Shown here piece after piece: positions 34,533-43,738 of a DNA stretch of 64,000 nucleotides. The notes under the pieces were generated by a model. The model had not been told where the DNA came from. It worked only from the letters and a program-made list of their open reading frames with translations, and did not search any database. Source of the DNA: Synergistaceae bacterium DZ-S4. Its GTDB lineage: Bacteria > Synergistota > Synergistia > Synergistales > Synergistaceae. Within the stretch, counting starts at the first letter, position 1. Each line of letters begins with the position of its first letter. The translations under genes and the position numbers were made by a program. The DNA lies in assembly GCA_025943965.1 (NCBI GenBank), contig JAPCWD010000001.1:1-64000 (forward strand), written 5' to 3'.

Positions 34533-36015
34533 CACTTTTCAGACCTTCTTTCTTTGATTTCATCTGAAAGACCGCACCCAGAAGCTGAAGAGCGATTATA
34601 GGGGTCATGGCGACCATCGCTATGACCCCGAAACCGTCTGAGAGGATGCTTGCAGTCTCCACAGCATCTGCGACTCCATGGGCAAAAGCAAGAACGAATG
34701 TTGCGGTCATAGGTCCCGACGCCACCCCTCCGGAATCAAAGGCGATGCCCACAAACAGTCTCGGTACATAATACGACATTGCGATAGATATTATGTAACC
34801 GGGAAGGAGAAAATGCCAGAGACTTATCTGAGGCATTAGGATGTTGATCACAGCAAGGGCCACTGCCGAGCCGACCCCTATGCTCAGTGTCCCCATTACA
34901 AGACTCCTTTTGACGTAACCGCTCGTTACATTTTCGATCTGATGTGTCAGTACATAGACGGCCGGTTCAGCAAGCACGGTAACAAGGCCCAGAATGAATC
35001 CGACAGATATGACATAAATTTTGTTTTCTATGAGGGTGAGATTTCGCCCTATAAGACTTCCCACTTCCATGAATCCTCCATTGACTCCGACAAGAAATAG
35101 GACAAGGCCGACAAATGCAAAAACAAGGCCGTTTACTATTCTTCTTACGGCTTTGTATGACAGTCTGAAGGAGAGCTTCTGGAAAACCGCAAAGATAACA
35201 ACGACAGGCAACAGCGCCAATAATACTTCCACTGAAACTGTCGGCAGTTTTTCTAAGAAAGGGCTCATTATCGAATGATAGGAAGCATCTTCAGCCGGAA
35301 GGCCCCCTGTAAGTTTCTCGGTTTTTGACAGTATACCCATGAGCATGACCCCGATGATCGCTCCCACAGACGCTATGCCTACCATGCCGAAACTGTCTAT
35401 TTCGGAGGCCTTGCTATCTTTTTTCAGTACCGATACCCCTGCTGCCAGAGCCAGTATGAAAGGCACCGTCACGGCTCCTGTGGTCGCTCCTGAGGCATCA
35501 AAGGATATCGCCATAAATTCATTCGGCGTAAAACAGGCAAGGGAAAATACTACAAGATAGAGCACCGTGAATATCTTGTTGACGGCTAGATTGTAGAGTA
35601 TCCTTATAAAACCCAGGGCCAGCATAAGCGCGATCCCTGCAGATACGACCAGCACTATACCCGCTTTTCCTATGCTGCCGGCGGTCACATTTTCCACCTG
35701 TTGAGCCAGTATGTGAAGATCCGGCTCCGCGACGGATATCACAAAACCGAGTATAAGACCGGCCGCTATGACGATAAGGAGCCTGTTTGTCTTAGCGATC
35801 GAAGCACCCATGAGATTGCCTATCTGCGTTATCCCGATGTCGACCCCGAGAAGAAACACTGTCAGACCTGCAACGATCAAAAGCGCGCCCACAATAAATC
35901 TTATATAAAGGTCAGCGCCAAGGGGAGTGATGGTGAAGTTCAAAATGGTGACTATAATCGTTATCGGCAGGACCGCCAGGAGGACCTCCCTGAGTTTCTC
36001 GGTAAGCACATTCAA
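34522..36015 (-). CDS. DUF1538 membrane protein, internally duplicated
   Basis: A 497-residue polytopic membrane protein. The two halves are related: LREVLLAVLPITIIVTILNF...FLLGVDIGITQIGNLMG...SVAEPDLHILAQQVENVTAG in the first, and VEVLLALLPVVVIFAVFQK...FLVGVNGGFMEVGSLIG...VLAEPAVYVLTHQIENVTSG in the second. Such inverted- or direct-repeat architecture is typical of secondary carriers. The repeated AEP-x-(L/V)-H-x-L block may form the substrate site. Start: TTG 36015 is chosen since GGAGGGGAG precedes it by eight bases, inside the longer frame. Function not established. Confidence 0.8.
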   Translation of the reverse strand: MNVLTEKLREVLLAVLPITIIVTILNFTITPLGADLYIRFIVGALLIVAGLTVFLLGVDIGITQIGNLMGASIAKTNRLLIVIAAGLILGFVISVAEPDLHILAQQVENVTAGSIGKAGIVLVVSAGIALMLALGFIRILYNLAVNKIFTVLYLVVFSLACFTPNEFMAISFDASGATTGAVTVPFILALAAGVSVLKKDSKASEIDSFGMVGIASVGAIIGVMLMGILSKTEKLTGGLPAEDASYHSIMSPFLEKLPTVSVEVLLALLPVVVIFAVFQKLSFRLSYKAVRRIVNGLVFAFVGLVLFLVGVNGGFMEVGSLIGRNLTLIENKIYVISVGFILGLVTVLAEPAVYVLTHQIENVTSGYVKRSLVMGTLSIGVGSAVALAVINILMPQISLWHFLLPGYIISIAMSYYVPRLFVGIAFDSGGVASGPMTATFVLAFAHGVADAVETASILSDGFGVIAMVAMTPIIALQLLGAVFQMKSKKEGLKSDDK

Positions 36016-36282
36016 AAGATAAAACTCCCCTCCGGGCAAGTAGTTCTTTCTGGGTCTGCATAAAGACCTGACTCATAAATAATGCCTTACTGATTATAAC
36101 AAATAGTTCCGAGTAAAAGGATCCTGCTGCTTTCCGTTATGTGGTAAAATTTGAACATCAAGATCAACTATTCTGTAAATTAAAAAAGAATGTATAATTG
36201 CTTTAGATTACAAATTTAACGAGCAGACAGAGAGTAATGATCTTCACCACACTACCCCTGGACTCTTTATGCAGGTGATGAG

Positions 36283-38892
36283 ATGGAAAAGCCGTTTAAA
36301 TTCACGGAAAGGCAGTGCCGTGAATTTATTGAAAAGGCTTCAGAACTGATTTTCTGTGCCGACATGGATGGCAATCTGATGTATGTCAACAAGTGCTGGA
36401 AAGCAAAGCTCGGTTACAGCGAAAAAGAGGCCTGCCTGATGACCTTGTGGGATGTGATACACCCGGATCATCTTGAAAGATGCAGACAGTATTTCGTCCT
36501 TATCAAGGAAGGCAAAGCGCCCGATCCTGAAAAAGAGAGCATCGAAACAATATTCATCTCAAAGGCAAGAGAACCTTTAAAGGTTGAAATGAACGCCGGC
36601 TGTCTCCTTGAATGCTGCAACGGGCAAAATGTCATAATGTGCTCCTTCAATGACATTTCCGCCAGGCCAAAGGCTGAGGAAAGGATCACATACCTGGCCG
36701 GACTCGTCGAACAGAGCGACGATATGATAGCCTTCAAAGACCTGGACCTTAAGGTAGTCGCCGCAAATGATTCGTACGCAAAACTGTCCGGCCATTCTTC
36801 GGCCCGGGATATCCTGGGAAAGAACTGTGCCGAAATTTTCGGGTTTTCGCCGGACGCGGATCCCGGGAAATTTTATCTGGAACGGGATATGGAGGCGCAG
36901 CAACTCAAACCGGGAGATTACCTGCTCGCAGAAAATATCATCGACCTGCCGAAATTCAAAGACAGGCACATCATCTCAAAAAAATTCCCCGTATATAACT
37001 CTGCCGGCAATTTGATTGGGACAGGAGACATAATAAGGGAGACGACAGAGTTCAAAAAGACCCAGACAAGACTCTACGAAAGCCAGCAGCACTTCAAGCT
37101 TCTCGTTGACCAGATGCTCCATGGGCTGGCCGTTCATGAAATCATTTGCGACGATAGCGGCAGTCCCTATGATTACAGGTTCATCAGCATAAACAAAAAA
37201 TTTGAGGAACAGACGGGCCTCAGGGCAGAGGATGTTATAGGAAAGACCGTTCTGGAAGTCCTGCCCAACACAGAGAAGGTCTGGATAGAGAAGTACGGAA
37301 GGGTAGCGCTTACAGGTGAACCGATCCAGTTCGACAGCTACTCTGCCCATTTCGACAAGTGGTACCGCGTATCATCATACTCACCCAAATACGGGCAATT
37401 CGCAGTCGTGTCAGATGACATCACGGAGAGAAAGAAACTTGAAGAGGCTCTCTATATCGAGAAAGAACAGATCGAAAAGACCCTTCTCTCCGTGGGTGAC
37501 GGTGTGATCTCCACCGACAAGAACGGAAGGATAACATTAATGAACAAGGCAGCTGAAAACCTTACCGGGAGGAAGCTGAAAAATGTTTTGGGAATGAAGA
37601 TAAATGAGATTTACGACATAAGGGACGATACGACAAAAGACAAAATGCCGTCACATTTTGAAAAAGTTCTCCAAAAAGGTGAGCAAATAAACGACCGGGA
37701 CCATAAACTCCTGATATCCAAAAACGGGAATGAACTCCTCATCGAATACTCTGCTGCCCCTGTGAGAGACAAAAGGGGAAATGTGACGGGAATGATCCTT
37801 GTCTTCAGGGACAGTACGGAAAAAATAGAAAGGCTGAAGCAGGTGGAGTACCTGAGTCTCCATGACCACATGACCGGCCTGTACAACAGGAGATACATGC
37901 ATGATTCAATAAAAAGGCTTGACACAAGACGAAACCTTCCCTTTTCAATGATTTATATGGATCTGAACGGACTGAAGCTGATCAACGACTCCCTCGGGCA
38001 TGAGATGGGAGACAGGCTCATAGTCTCTGTAGCGAATGTGCTCAGAGATATGCTCCGGAGCGACGACATTGTGGGGCGGCTGGGCGGTGATGAATTCCTG
38101 ATCCTCCTTCCACGGACGGACAACGAGGGTGCCGAAAAAATATCGGAAAGGATACTCAAAGCAATTTCCGAAACTAACGCAGGCTCCCTGGTACCCTCAG
38201 TAGCGGTCGGATCTGCAGTTAAAACAGAAGAGGACCAAAATATCTATGATGTACTTAAAAGAGCTGAATCTTCGATGTACAGAAACAAATTGAAGAGCGG
38301 AAAAATGATGAGAAACACGATCGTTGAAAATCTGATCAGGCTGACAGAGAGCAAACATGCCGCGGTCCAGGATCATTCAAAACGGGTCATGGGTTTCTGC
38401 GAAAGGATCGCCAATGCTATGGATCTCTCTGACAGAGAGACGGCTGATCTCAAAACTACAGCCCTGCTCCACAACATCGGCGAGATCGTTATACCTGCGT
38501 CTTTGCTCAACAAACCCGATAAACTGACCGAAGAAGAGTACGAGCAGATAAAGATGCATTCGGAGAAAGGCTATCAGATATTGAAGTCAATAGACGAATA
38601 CGCAGCGCTTGCGGAATCTGTCCTCCAGCACCATGAAAGGTGGGACGGCAAGGGGTATCCGGAGGGACTGAAAGAAGGCGACATACTGCTCCATTCAAGG
38701 ATAATCAACGTGGCAGACGCATATGAGGCAATGACTTCTGACAGGCCTTATAAAAGAGCGATAAGCCGGGAAGAGGCTATAGAGGAACTCAAAAAGTGCC
38801 GCGGCAAGCAGTTTGACCCGGATATCGTGGATATATTCATTGACAAGGTCCTTTTGAAAAAAGAGAGTCCCGCAGACACAGCCATTTGCTGA
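36283..38892 (+). CDS. PAS-GGDEF-HD-GYP c-di-GMP signalling protein with degenerate HD
   Basis: An 869-residue cytoplasmic regulator without membrane helices. Seen: four PAS-like sensor regions (about 10-130, 140-260, 270-385, 395-520), a GGDEF domain with intact GRLGGDEF at 601-605 and DxxxFKxxND-like DLNGLKLINDSLGH, then an HD-GYP domain (about 685-860). In the last, the expected HDIGK reads HNIGE (His730-Asn731), so the metal-binding aspartate and the lysine are lost, while HHERWDGKGYP (783-793) remains. Diguanylate cyclase activity is likely; phosphodiesterase activity is doubtful. It is a single-gene unit. Confidence 0.9.
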   Translation: MEKPFKFTERQCREFIEKASELIFCADMDGNLMYVNKCWKAKLGYSEKEACLMTLWDVIHPDHLERCRQYFVLIKEGKAPDPEKESIETIFISKAREPLKVEMNAGCLLECCNGQNVIMCSFNDISARPKAEERITYLAGLVEQSDDMIAFKDLDLKVVAANDSYAKLSGHSSARDILGKNCAEIFGFSPDADPGKFYLERDMEAQQLKPGDYLLAENIIDLPKFKDRHIISKKFPVYNSAGNLIGTGDIIRETTEFKKTQTRLYESQQHFKLLVDQMLHGLAVHEIICDDSGSPYDYRFISINKKFEEQTGLRAEDVIGKTVLEVLPNTEKVWIEKYGRVALTGEPIQFDSYSAHFDKWYRVSSYSPKYGQFAVVSDDITERKKLEEALYIEKEQIEKTLLSVGDGVISTDKNGRITLMNKAAENLTGRKLKNVLGMKINEIYDIRDDTTKDKMPSHFEKVLQKGEQINDRDHKLLISKNGNELLIEYSAAPVRDKRGNVTGMILVFRDSTEKIERLKQVEYLSLHDHMTGLYNRRYMHDSIKRLDTRRNLPFSMIYMDLNGLKLINDSLGHEMGDRLIVSVANVLRDMLRSDDIVGRLGGDEFLILLPRTDNEGAEKISERILKAISETNAGSLVPSVAVGSAVKTEEDQNIYDVLKRAESSMYRNKLKSGKMMRNTIVENLIRLTESKHAAVQDHSKRVMGFCERIANAMDLSDRETADLKTTALLHNIGEIVIPASLLNKPDKLTEEEYEQIKMHSEKGYQILKSIDEYAALAESVLQHHERWDGKGYPEGLKEGDILLHSRIINVADAYEAMTSDRPYKRAISREEAIEELKKCRGKQFDPDIVDIFIDKVLLKKESPADTAIC

Positions 38893-38937
38893 TCGTGGAT
38901 CCGCTGCGGGACCTTAAACAATTATGAGATCAAGACC

Positions 38938-38968
38938 GGGCCGGAACACATTTAGGATGTTCCGGCCC
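38938..38968. terminator. Strong stem-loop between convergent genes
   Basis: GGGCCGGAACA / TGTTCCGGCCC, 11 perfect pairs with a 9-base loop, between the GGDEF protein gene and citF. No T-run follows directly. Confidence 0.55.
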
Positions 38969-39004
38969 GTCGCTTAGCTTCTTGACCCGGCTTTCAGGCT
39001 GATT

Positions 39005-40555
39005 TTATTTCGTTTTAAGCTGCCTGACTACGTCGATCACCGTTCCGTCGCGCCACTCAACGACTCCTATGATGCGGTCTTCCGTAGCGACGGGGTCTGT
39101 CGGGCCGGACATCTTGTGCGCCCTTGAAACGAGTTCGTCCATCGAGACAAGCGGGAGTCCCTTTACTGCTGAGCAGGCATCAAGAAGATCCTTCCTCTTG
39201 GGATTGATCGTTATACCGTACTCCGTGACTATCGCATCCACTACCTCACCCGGAGTTGTAACACTGTAGACATTGTCAGTGACACACGGGATGCGTCCGC
39301 GGAGGAGAGGCTGGGCTATTATCGTAAGCTTGGCTCCGGCGGCTGTGTCCTGGTGTCCGCCTGTCCCGTGCAGCAACGCTCCGTCGGCCTCGGTGTTTAC
39401 GTTGGCATTGAAGTTTACATCGACCTCAGTCGCTCCGAGGATAACGACGTCAAGCATGTTGACAGCTGCGCCCGAGTTCCATGGGTTGGCGTACCAGTCG
39501 GCCGATATTTCGATGTGCTTCGGGTTTTCCCCTATAGAACGAACGGCTTCAAGGTCAAAGGACTGGACGTCCATCAGCCTTTCTACCAATCCCTCTTTGA
39601 GGAGTTCAACGAAGTAGCCCGTGATGCCTCCGAGGCCAAAGCTGCCTTTGATGCCCTTCTTTATCATGGCTTCCTTCATGAATGCCGTGACTGCAAGGGG
39701 TATGCCGCCCGCACCGGTCTGGAAGGAGATGCCTTCCTTGAAGTAAGGGCTGGCCTCGATCAGCTCTGAAGCATATTTTGCTATGAGCAGACGGAGGGGG
39801 TCCCTTGTCACTTTCGTGGTTCCTGAAACTATCCCCGCGGGGTCACCGATGCTCGGCACTTCGACAACTATGTCGACGTTCAGCTGTGACATCGATATAG
39901 GAGCCGCCGGATATGGCTGCAGATTGTCTGTTACTGCAATGACACAGTCGGCATACTGGGCATCCGTGAAGGCGTATCCAAGCGATCCGCATGCGGACTT
40001 ACCCTGGGTGCCGCAGATATTTCCATACTTGTCGGCTGTCGGAGCGGCTATGAAGGCCACGTCTATGTGGACATCTCCTGAAATGACCGCCCGGGGGCGT
40101 CCGCCGTGACTTCTCAATACTACAGGGACATCCATTCCCCCCTCAGATACAAGCTGTCCTATCGGCCCGTTTACAGATCCCATTATTCTGGAAATGACAC
40201 CGTTTTTGATGTGTTCGATCAGTTTTTTATGTACACCGAAGAGGGCTGTCGGGAAGAGGGTCAGGTTTTTGATCCCCATCTCCGCGCAGGCATCGATGAC
40301 CATATTGACGACATAGTCGCCGTTACGAAGGTGGTGGTGGAATGATACCGTCATTCCGCTTTTAAGTCCGGAAGCGGCGATCGCAGCCTTGATGTCGCTT
40401 ACGCGCTTATCGGTGCATGTGCTGTCGATGCAGCGGATCTTTCCGCCTGCCCTGTACCCTTCAGGCTTTAAGGCAAATGCGCCCTGAAAGAGCTTTGTTT
40501 TGCCGTATCCTTCAATAAATTCAGGTATCTCTCGGCCCAGTGCGTTCTTCGCCAT
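39005..40555 (-). CDS. citF: Citrate lyase alpha subunit (citrate:ACP transferase)
   Basis: A 516-residue CoA-transferase-like subunit that moves citrate (or citramalate) onto the acyl carrier protein, releasing acetate. Seen: the CitF-specific MTVSFHHHLRNGDYVVN near residue 75, NGPIGQLVSEGGMDVPVVLRSHGGRPRAV, GNICGTQGKSACGSLGYAF, and the late block ADGALLHGTGGHQDTAAGAKLTIIAQPLLRGRIPCV. Length and all motifs are those of the family. Last gene of the operon, one base after citE. Citramalate lyase alpha subunits look the same, so the substrate is not fixed by sequence. Confidence 0.94.
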   Translation of the reverse strand: MAKNALGREIPEFIEGYGKTKLFQGAFALKPEGYRAGGKIRCIDSTCTDKRVSDIKAAIAASGLKSGMTVSFHHHLRNGDYVVNMVIDACAEMGIKNLTLFPTALFGVHKKLIEHIKNGVISRIMGSVNGPIGQLVSEGGMDVPVVLRSHGGRPRAVISGDVHIDVAFIAAPTADKYGNICGTQGKSACGSLGYAFTDAQYADCVIAVTDNLQPYPAAPISMSQLNVDIVVEVPSIGDPAGIVSGTTKVTRDPLRLLIAKYASELIEASPYFKEGISFQTGAGGIPLAVTAFMKEAMIKKGIKGSFGLGGITGYFVELLKEGLVERLMDVQSFDLEAVRSIGENPKHIEISADWYANPWNSGAAVNMLDVVILGATEVDVNFNANVNTEADGALLHGTGGHQDTAAGAKLTIIAQPLLRGRIPCVTDNVYSVTTPGEVVDAIVTEYGITINPKRKDLLDACSAVKGLPLVSMDELVSRAHKMSGPTDPVATEDRIIGVVEWRDGTVIDVVRQLKTK

Positions 40556-40556
40556 C

Positions 40557-41426
40557 TTACCTCACCTCCAAAAGTCCGGCCTTGAGAAGTGTGTATTCCG
40601 CTCTCTTGACGACCGGGATATCGACCATTCTTCCGTCGACAGAGACTGCGCCCTGGCCGCGCTCCGCAGCTTCCTTCGCTGCCGCTACTATCTTGAGGGC
40701 CTTCTCTATTTCCTGCTCCGTCGGGTTGAAGACATCATGTATGATCGGTATCTGGTTTGGATGGATGACGCTCTTTCCTTCAAAACCAAGCTGTTTTATG
40801 AATTCCGTCTCTTTGCGCAGTCCCGCGTCATCTGTGACCCTGGGGAAGACTGTATCGATCGGGTCAACACCGGCTGCTCTGGCAGCGAACACAAGCATGC
40901 GGCGGGCCCAGTCAAGCTCGGTCCCTTCGTTTGAACGGCTCGTCTTAAGGTCTGCCGTGAGGTCTTCTCCGCCCGGGATTATCGCTGCAACGCGCGAAGA
41001 TGCCGAAGCTATGTCAAATGCATTCCAAATCCCCCTTGCAGTTTCAAGCAGACAAAATATCTTTGTTCGTCCGACAGGTATGCCGTTTTTATCCTCAATT
41101 ATTGAGAGTTCTTCATCGATCATCCTGACTGTATTAGCGTCATCGACCTTGGGCGCCCTTACTCCCTGAAGCGCCGGGAAAGGAACAACGGCCGCGAGGT
41201 CGTCCTTCCAGTACTCGGTGTCAACTCCGTTGATGCGGACTGTAACCTCACAGCTGCCGAATTCACCCTGCCTGAGGAAATGCTGGACAAGTATGCGGGC
41301 CGTGTCCTTTTCAGCCATTGCTACGGCATCTTCCAAATCGAGTATCAGACCGTCCGAACCGAAGAGATACCCTCTTGTAAGCATGTTTGGATTGTTGCCC
41401 GGAAGGTACAGCATCGTACGGCGCAT
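40557..41426 (-). CDS. citE: Citrate lyase beta subunit (citryl-ACP lyase)
   Basis: A 289-residue TIM-barrel, Mg-dependent lyase that splits the citryl thioester into oxaloacetate and acetyl-ACP. Seen: MLYLPGNNPNMLTRGYLFGSDGLILDLEDAV (with the conserved LDLEDAV), RINGVDTEYWKDDL, APKVDDANTVRMIDEELS, CLLETARGIWNAFDIA, IPGGEDLTADL and GKSVIHPNQIPII. Its start overlaps the citD stop (TAATG), so subunits are made together. Confidence 0.94.
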   Translation of the reverse strand: MRRTMLYLPGNNPNMLTRGYLFGSDGLILDLEDAVAMAEKDTARILVQHFLRQGEFGSCEVTVRINGVDTEYWKDDLAAVVPFPALQGVRAPKVDDANTVRMIDEELSIIEDKNGIPVGRTKIFCLLETARGIWNAFDIASASSRVAAIIPGGEDLTADLKTSRSNEGTELDWARRMLVFAARAAGVDPIDTVFPRVTDDAGLRKETEFIKQLGFEGKSVIHPNQIPIIHDVFNPTEQEIEKALKIVAAAKEAAERGQGAVSVDGRMVDIPVVKRAEYTLLKAGLLEVR

Positions 41427-41695
41427 TACCTCTCACCTCCCATAAGCCTCTTTACAGCGGCCTCCACCCTTGCACCCAAAACTATGTCCAGGGCACCGTT
41501 GTCCTGGATCGAAATGTCGATATCCTTTACACCCATGGAAGCGATTACCTCAGAGACCTTCTTTTCCATGGCTGATCTGAATCTTGCCGCACTGCTCCCG
41601 GCTATCTGTATTTTTACGCCTGCGCCCTGGGCTGTATCAGAGACCGTTACGAGACAGTCCATTGATTCCAGAGTCCCTGCCTGAGCTGTATTCAT
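41426..41695 (-). CDS. citD: Citrate lyase gamma subunit, acyl carrier protein
   Basis: An 89-residue acyl carrier protein. Seen: AGTLESMDCLV at 6-16, where Ser11 in the family motif AGTLES-S/M-D takes the phosphoribosyl-dephospho-CoA prosthetic group. The rest, with DISIQDNGALDIVLGARVEAAVKRLM, follows the family to its end. GGAGG lies upstream of ATG 41695. The genes for attaching and loading the group (citC, citX, citG) are not in this window. Confidence 0.93.
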   Translation of the reverse strand: MNTAQAGTLESMDCLVTVSDTAQGAGVKIQIAGSSAARFRSAMEKKVSEVIASMGVKDIDISIQDNGALDIVLGARVEAAVKRLMGGER

Positions 41696-41727
41696 GGTAT
41701 TTTACCTCCCTGTTGATGTCATGGAGA

Positions 41728-41777
41728 AACGGCCTGCCTGCCCCTCTCAACCGAGAGCTGGGAAGGCAGGCCGTTTA
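41728..41777. repeat. Long hairpin between isocitrate dehydrogenase-like gene and citD
   Basis: A 13-pair outer stem (41728-41740 with 41765-41777) is perfect, with an inner CTCTC / GAGAG stem around AACC. It is directly before the citD ribosome site. On the minus strand it lacks a T-run, so mRNA processing or stabilisation is as likely as termination. Confidence 0.7.
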
Positions 41778-41847
41778 TTTGTTTAGTTTTTTGATCTTTT
41801 AGTTTTGCTGCTTGACTGAAACTGCAAAGCCGACTTAATTTTAGGAT

Positions 41848-43113
41848 TTAATCGTTGAATCCTATGAGGCTGTCCTCGTCCCACGCGCACATCTTGCGGA
41901 CTTTAGCCTTCGCCGCTTCGAGCTTCTCTCCCTTGAATGCGGGATCGATCTTGCCGGCTATTGCTGCTGCCATGTCGATGGTGCTGGCTGCGTTCTTCTC
42001 CCAGTCGGGATCGCCGCGGAAGTCACGGAGAACGTCGTATGTAAGTGTGCCCGGCTTGTTTTCAACCAGGACTTCGCCAAGAGCCTTCTCTATCTTCTGG
42101 GCTGCTTCGTCAAGGCCGAGGTACTCGAGCATCATCTTTGATGTCAGCACCATTGCGCTCGGGTTTACCCTGTACTGGTGAGCATATTTCGGCACGGAAC
42201 CGCTGCTGGGTTCAAAGAGTGCTGCATCTTTGCCTATGTTGCCGCTAGGGGCAAATCCCAGGCCGCCCGTAAGCTGTGAAGCTTCGTCAGAGAGGATGTC
42301 TCCGAAGACGTTGCTTGCGACTATTACGCTGTAATCCTGCGGGTTCTTGATCAGCCACATTGCTGTAGCGTCGGCGTTCTCTTCGATGCCTTTGATGCCG
42401 TACTGCTCGTATTCCTTTGCGATCTCGAGGAATACCCTCTTCATCATTCCGTCTGTCTCGCGGATGACGTTTGCCTTGTTGCAGCAGTGAACGGTCTTGC
42501 GGCCCGTAGCCTTCGCATATTCAAAGGCTGCGCGGATTATGCGCTCGCAGCCGTCTTTGGAGAAGACGCGCCATGAAACTGCCACTTCACGGCCCTTGAA
42601 TCTCTCCATGCCCTTGTGCAGGTCAAACATAGCTTCCGGAAGCGGGTAGAATTCGACTGCCGCGTAGAGGTCTTCTGTGTTTTCACGGAATAGGACGATG
42701 TCGATGTTGGGGTCGTTAGCAAGAGGAGTTCCGATCCCGGGAAGTTTCTTCGCAGGGCGGAGGTTGATGTAAAGGTCAAAGAGCTGGCGCATCTGGAGAA
42801 TGGCTGACTTGAATCCCTTTACCCCGGCCTTTGATGTGATGGCTGCCATGAGTGTCGCGTCTGTCTCACGGATCGATTTGATGGTTTCGGGCGGGACTGT
42901 GTTGCAGCGGGGATCGCCTTCGCCGAATTTCTTGTTTGATTTTTCCCACATGCACCAGCCTAGGTCGGCACGGACCCAGTCGATGGGAAGATTGAGGGAT
43001 TCGAGGACCAGAAGCGCGCCCTCCATCATGTCGAATCCGGAGTCGTCCCCGGCCATGTAACACACCTTGTAGCGGTCCTTCTGTTCCTTCACTTTCAGAG
43101 CATTGCCTGACAT
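41848..43113 (-). CDS. Isocitrate dehydrogenase-like beta-decarboxylating dehydrogenase (NADP type)
   Basis: A 421-residue dehydrogenase of the isocitrate/isopropylmalate family, near the length of E. coli Icd (416). Seen: substrate loop RENTEDLYAAVEF, matching RENSEDIYAGIEW of isocitrate dehydrogenase rather than RELTGGIYFG of LeuB; KANVIRETDGMM; NVFGDILSDEASQLTGGLGFAPSGNIG with Mg-binding aspartates; and SVPKYAHQYRVNP, where Lys-Tyr is the NADP-type pair. The preceding residues read EPSSGS instead of E-x-THGT, losing the usual His. Isocitrate is the best guess; homologous 2-hydroxy-tricarboxylates cannot be excluded. Confidence 0.85.
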   Translation of the reverse strand: MSGNALKVKEQKDRYKVCYMAGDDSGFDMMEGALLVLESLNLPIDWVRADLGWCMWEKSNKKFGEGDPRCNTVPPETIKSIRETDATLMAAITSKAGVKGFKSAILQMRQLFDLYINLRPAKKLPGIGTPLANDPNIDIVLFRENTEDLYAAVEFYPLPEAMFDLHKGMERFKGREVAVSWRVFSKDGCERIIRAAFEYAKATGRKTVHCCNKANVIRETDGMMKRVFLEIAKEYEQYGIKGIEENADATAMWLIKNPQDYSVIVASNVFGDILSDEASQLTGGLGFAPSGNIGKDAALFEPSSGSVPKYAHQYRVNPSAMVLTSKMMLEYLGLDEAAQKIEKALGEVLVENKPGTLTYDVLRDFRGDPDWEKNAASTIDMAAAIAGKIDPAFKGEKLEAAKAKVRKMCAWDEDSLIGFND

Positions 43114-43156
43114 ATTATTTCCTCCTCTTGATTTTTACTTTTTATTTGATAACCAT

Positions 43157-43248
43157 CCGGTCCATGTTTGCATAAAGCAAGATCCTGCTTAAGATCCCGA
43201 CCGGACAGCCTAAAACCTGCGATACCTGACTTCTGTCAGGCCTTAGGC
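43157..43248. repeat. Two consecutive hairpins between LeuD-like and isocitrate dehydrogenase-like genes
   Basis: One hairpin pairs CCGGTC (43157-43162) with GACCGG (43199-43204) over an inner AAGCA/TGCTT. The other pairs GCCTAA (43208-43213) with TTAGGC (43243-43248) over CCTGAC-TTCT-GTCAGG, and contains the stop codon of the upstream gene. Confidence 0.6.
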
Positions 43249-43737
43249 GAGTCCCAGTGATTTCTTGACGTGTGGGATAAGTCCGCCGTCTTTGATCAGT
43301 CCCTGTACAAACTCAGGGTATGCGGGGAACTTGAATTCTTTGCCGCCTGCCTTGATCACGCCGCTCTCGAAATCGACCTCTACCTCGTCACCCATGCTGA
43401 TGGCATCAACTGCTTCGGGGCATACGATGATCGGAAGACCTTCGTTGAAACAGTTGCGATAGTAGATACGTGCAAAGCTCTTGGCGATGATGACTGCGAT
43501 ACCGCGTTCTTTGATGCATGATACGGCCTGCTCGCGGCTGGAACCGCAGCCCCAGTTTTTGCCGCCGACGATTATGTCGCCCGGTTTTGCGTTCTTGTTG
43601 AATTCCATGTCAAGGTCTTCAAGAGCGACCTTCGCCATGTCGGCGCGTTCCTTGATCGTGTAGGTGTACTTGCCGGGGAAAATAACGTCCGTGTTTACGT
43701 CGTCTCCGTATTTCCAAACTTTACCTTTGACAGACAT
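43243..43737 (-). CDS. Aconitase-like (LeuD-type) small subunit, pair 1
   Basis: A 164-residue swivel subunit of a heterodimeric hydro-lyase (isopropylmalate isomerase / homoaconitase / dimethylmaleate hydratase group). Seen: GDDVNTDVIFPGKYTYTIKERADM (16-39), with the substrate-specificity loop GKYTYT, then GDIIVGGKNWGCGSSREQAVSCIKERGIAVIIAKSFARIYYRNCFNEGLPII, the conserved serine-arginine active-site block. The loop differs from both YLVY-type (isopropylmalate) and YLRT-type (homoaconitate) loops. It follows its large subunit by one base. Confidence 0.88.
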   Translation of the reverse strand: MSVKGKVWKYGDDVNTDVIFPGKYTYTIKERADMAKVALEDLDMEFNKNAKPGDIIVGGKNWGCGSSREQAVSCIKERGIAVIIAKSFARIYYRNCFNEGLPIIVCPEAVDAISMGDEVEVDFESGVIKAGGKEFKFPAYPEFVQGLIKDGGLIPHVKKSLGLA

Positions 43738-43738
43738 G

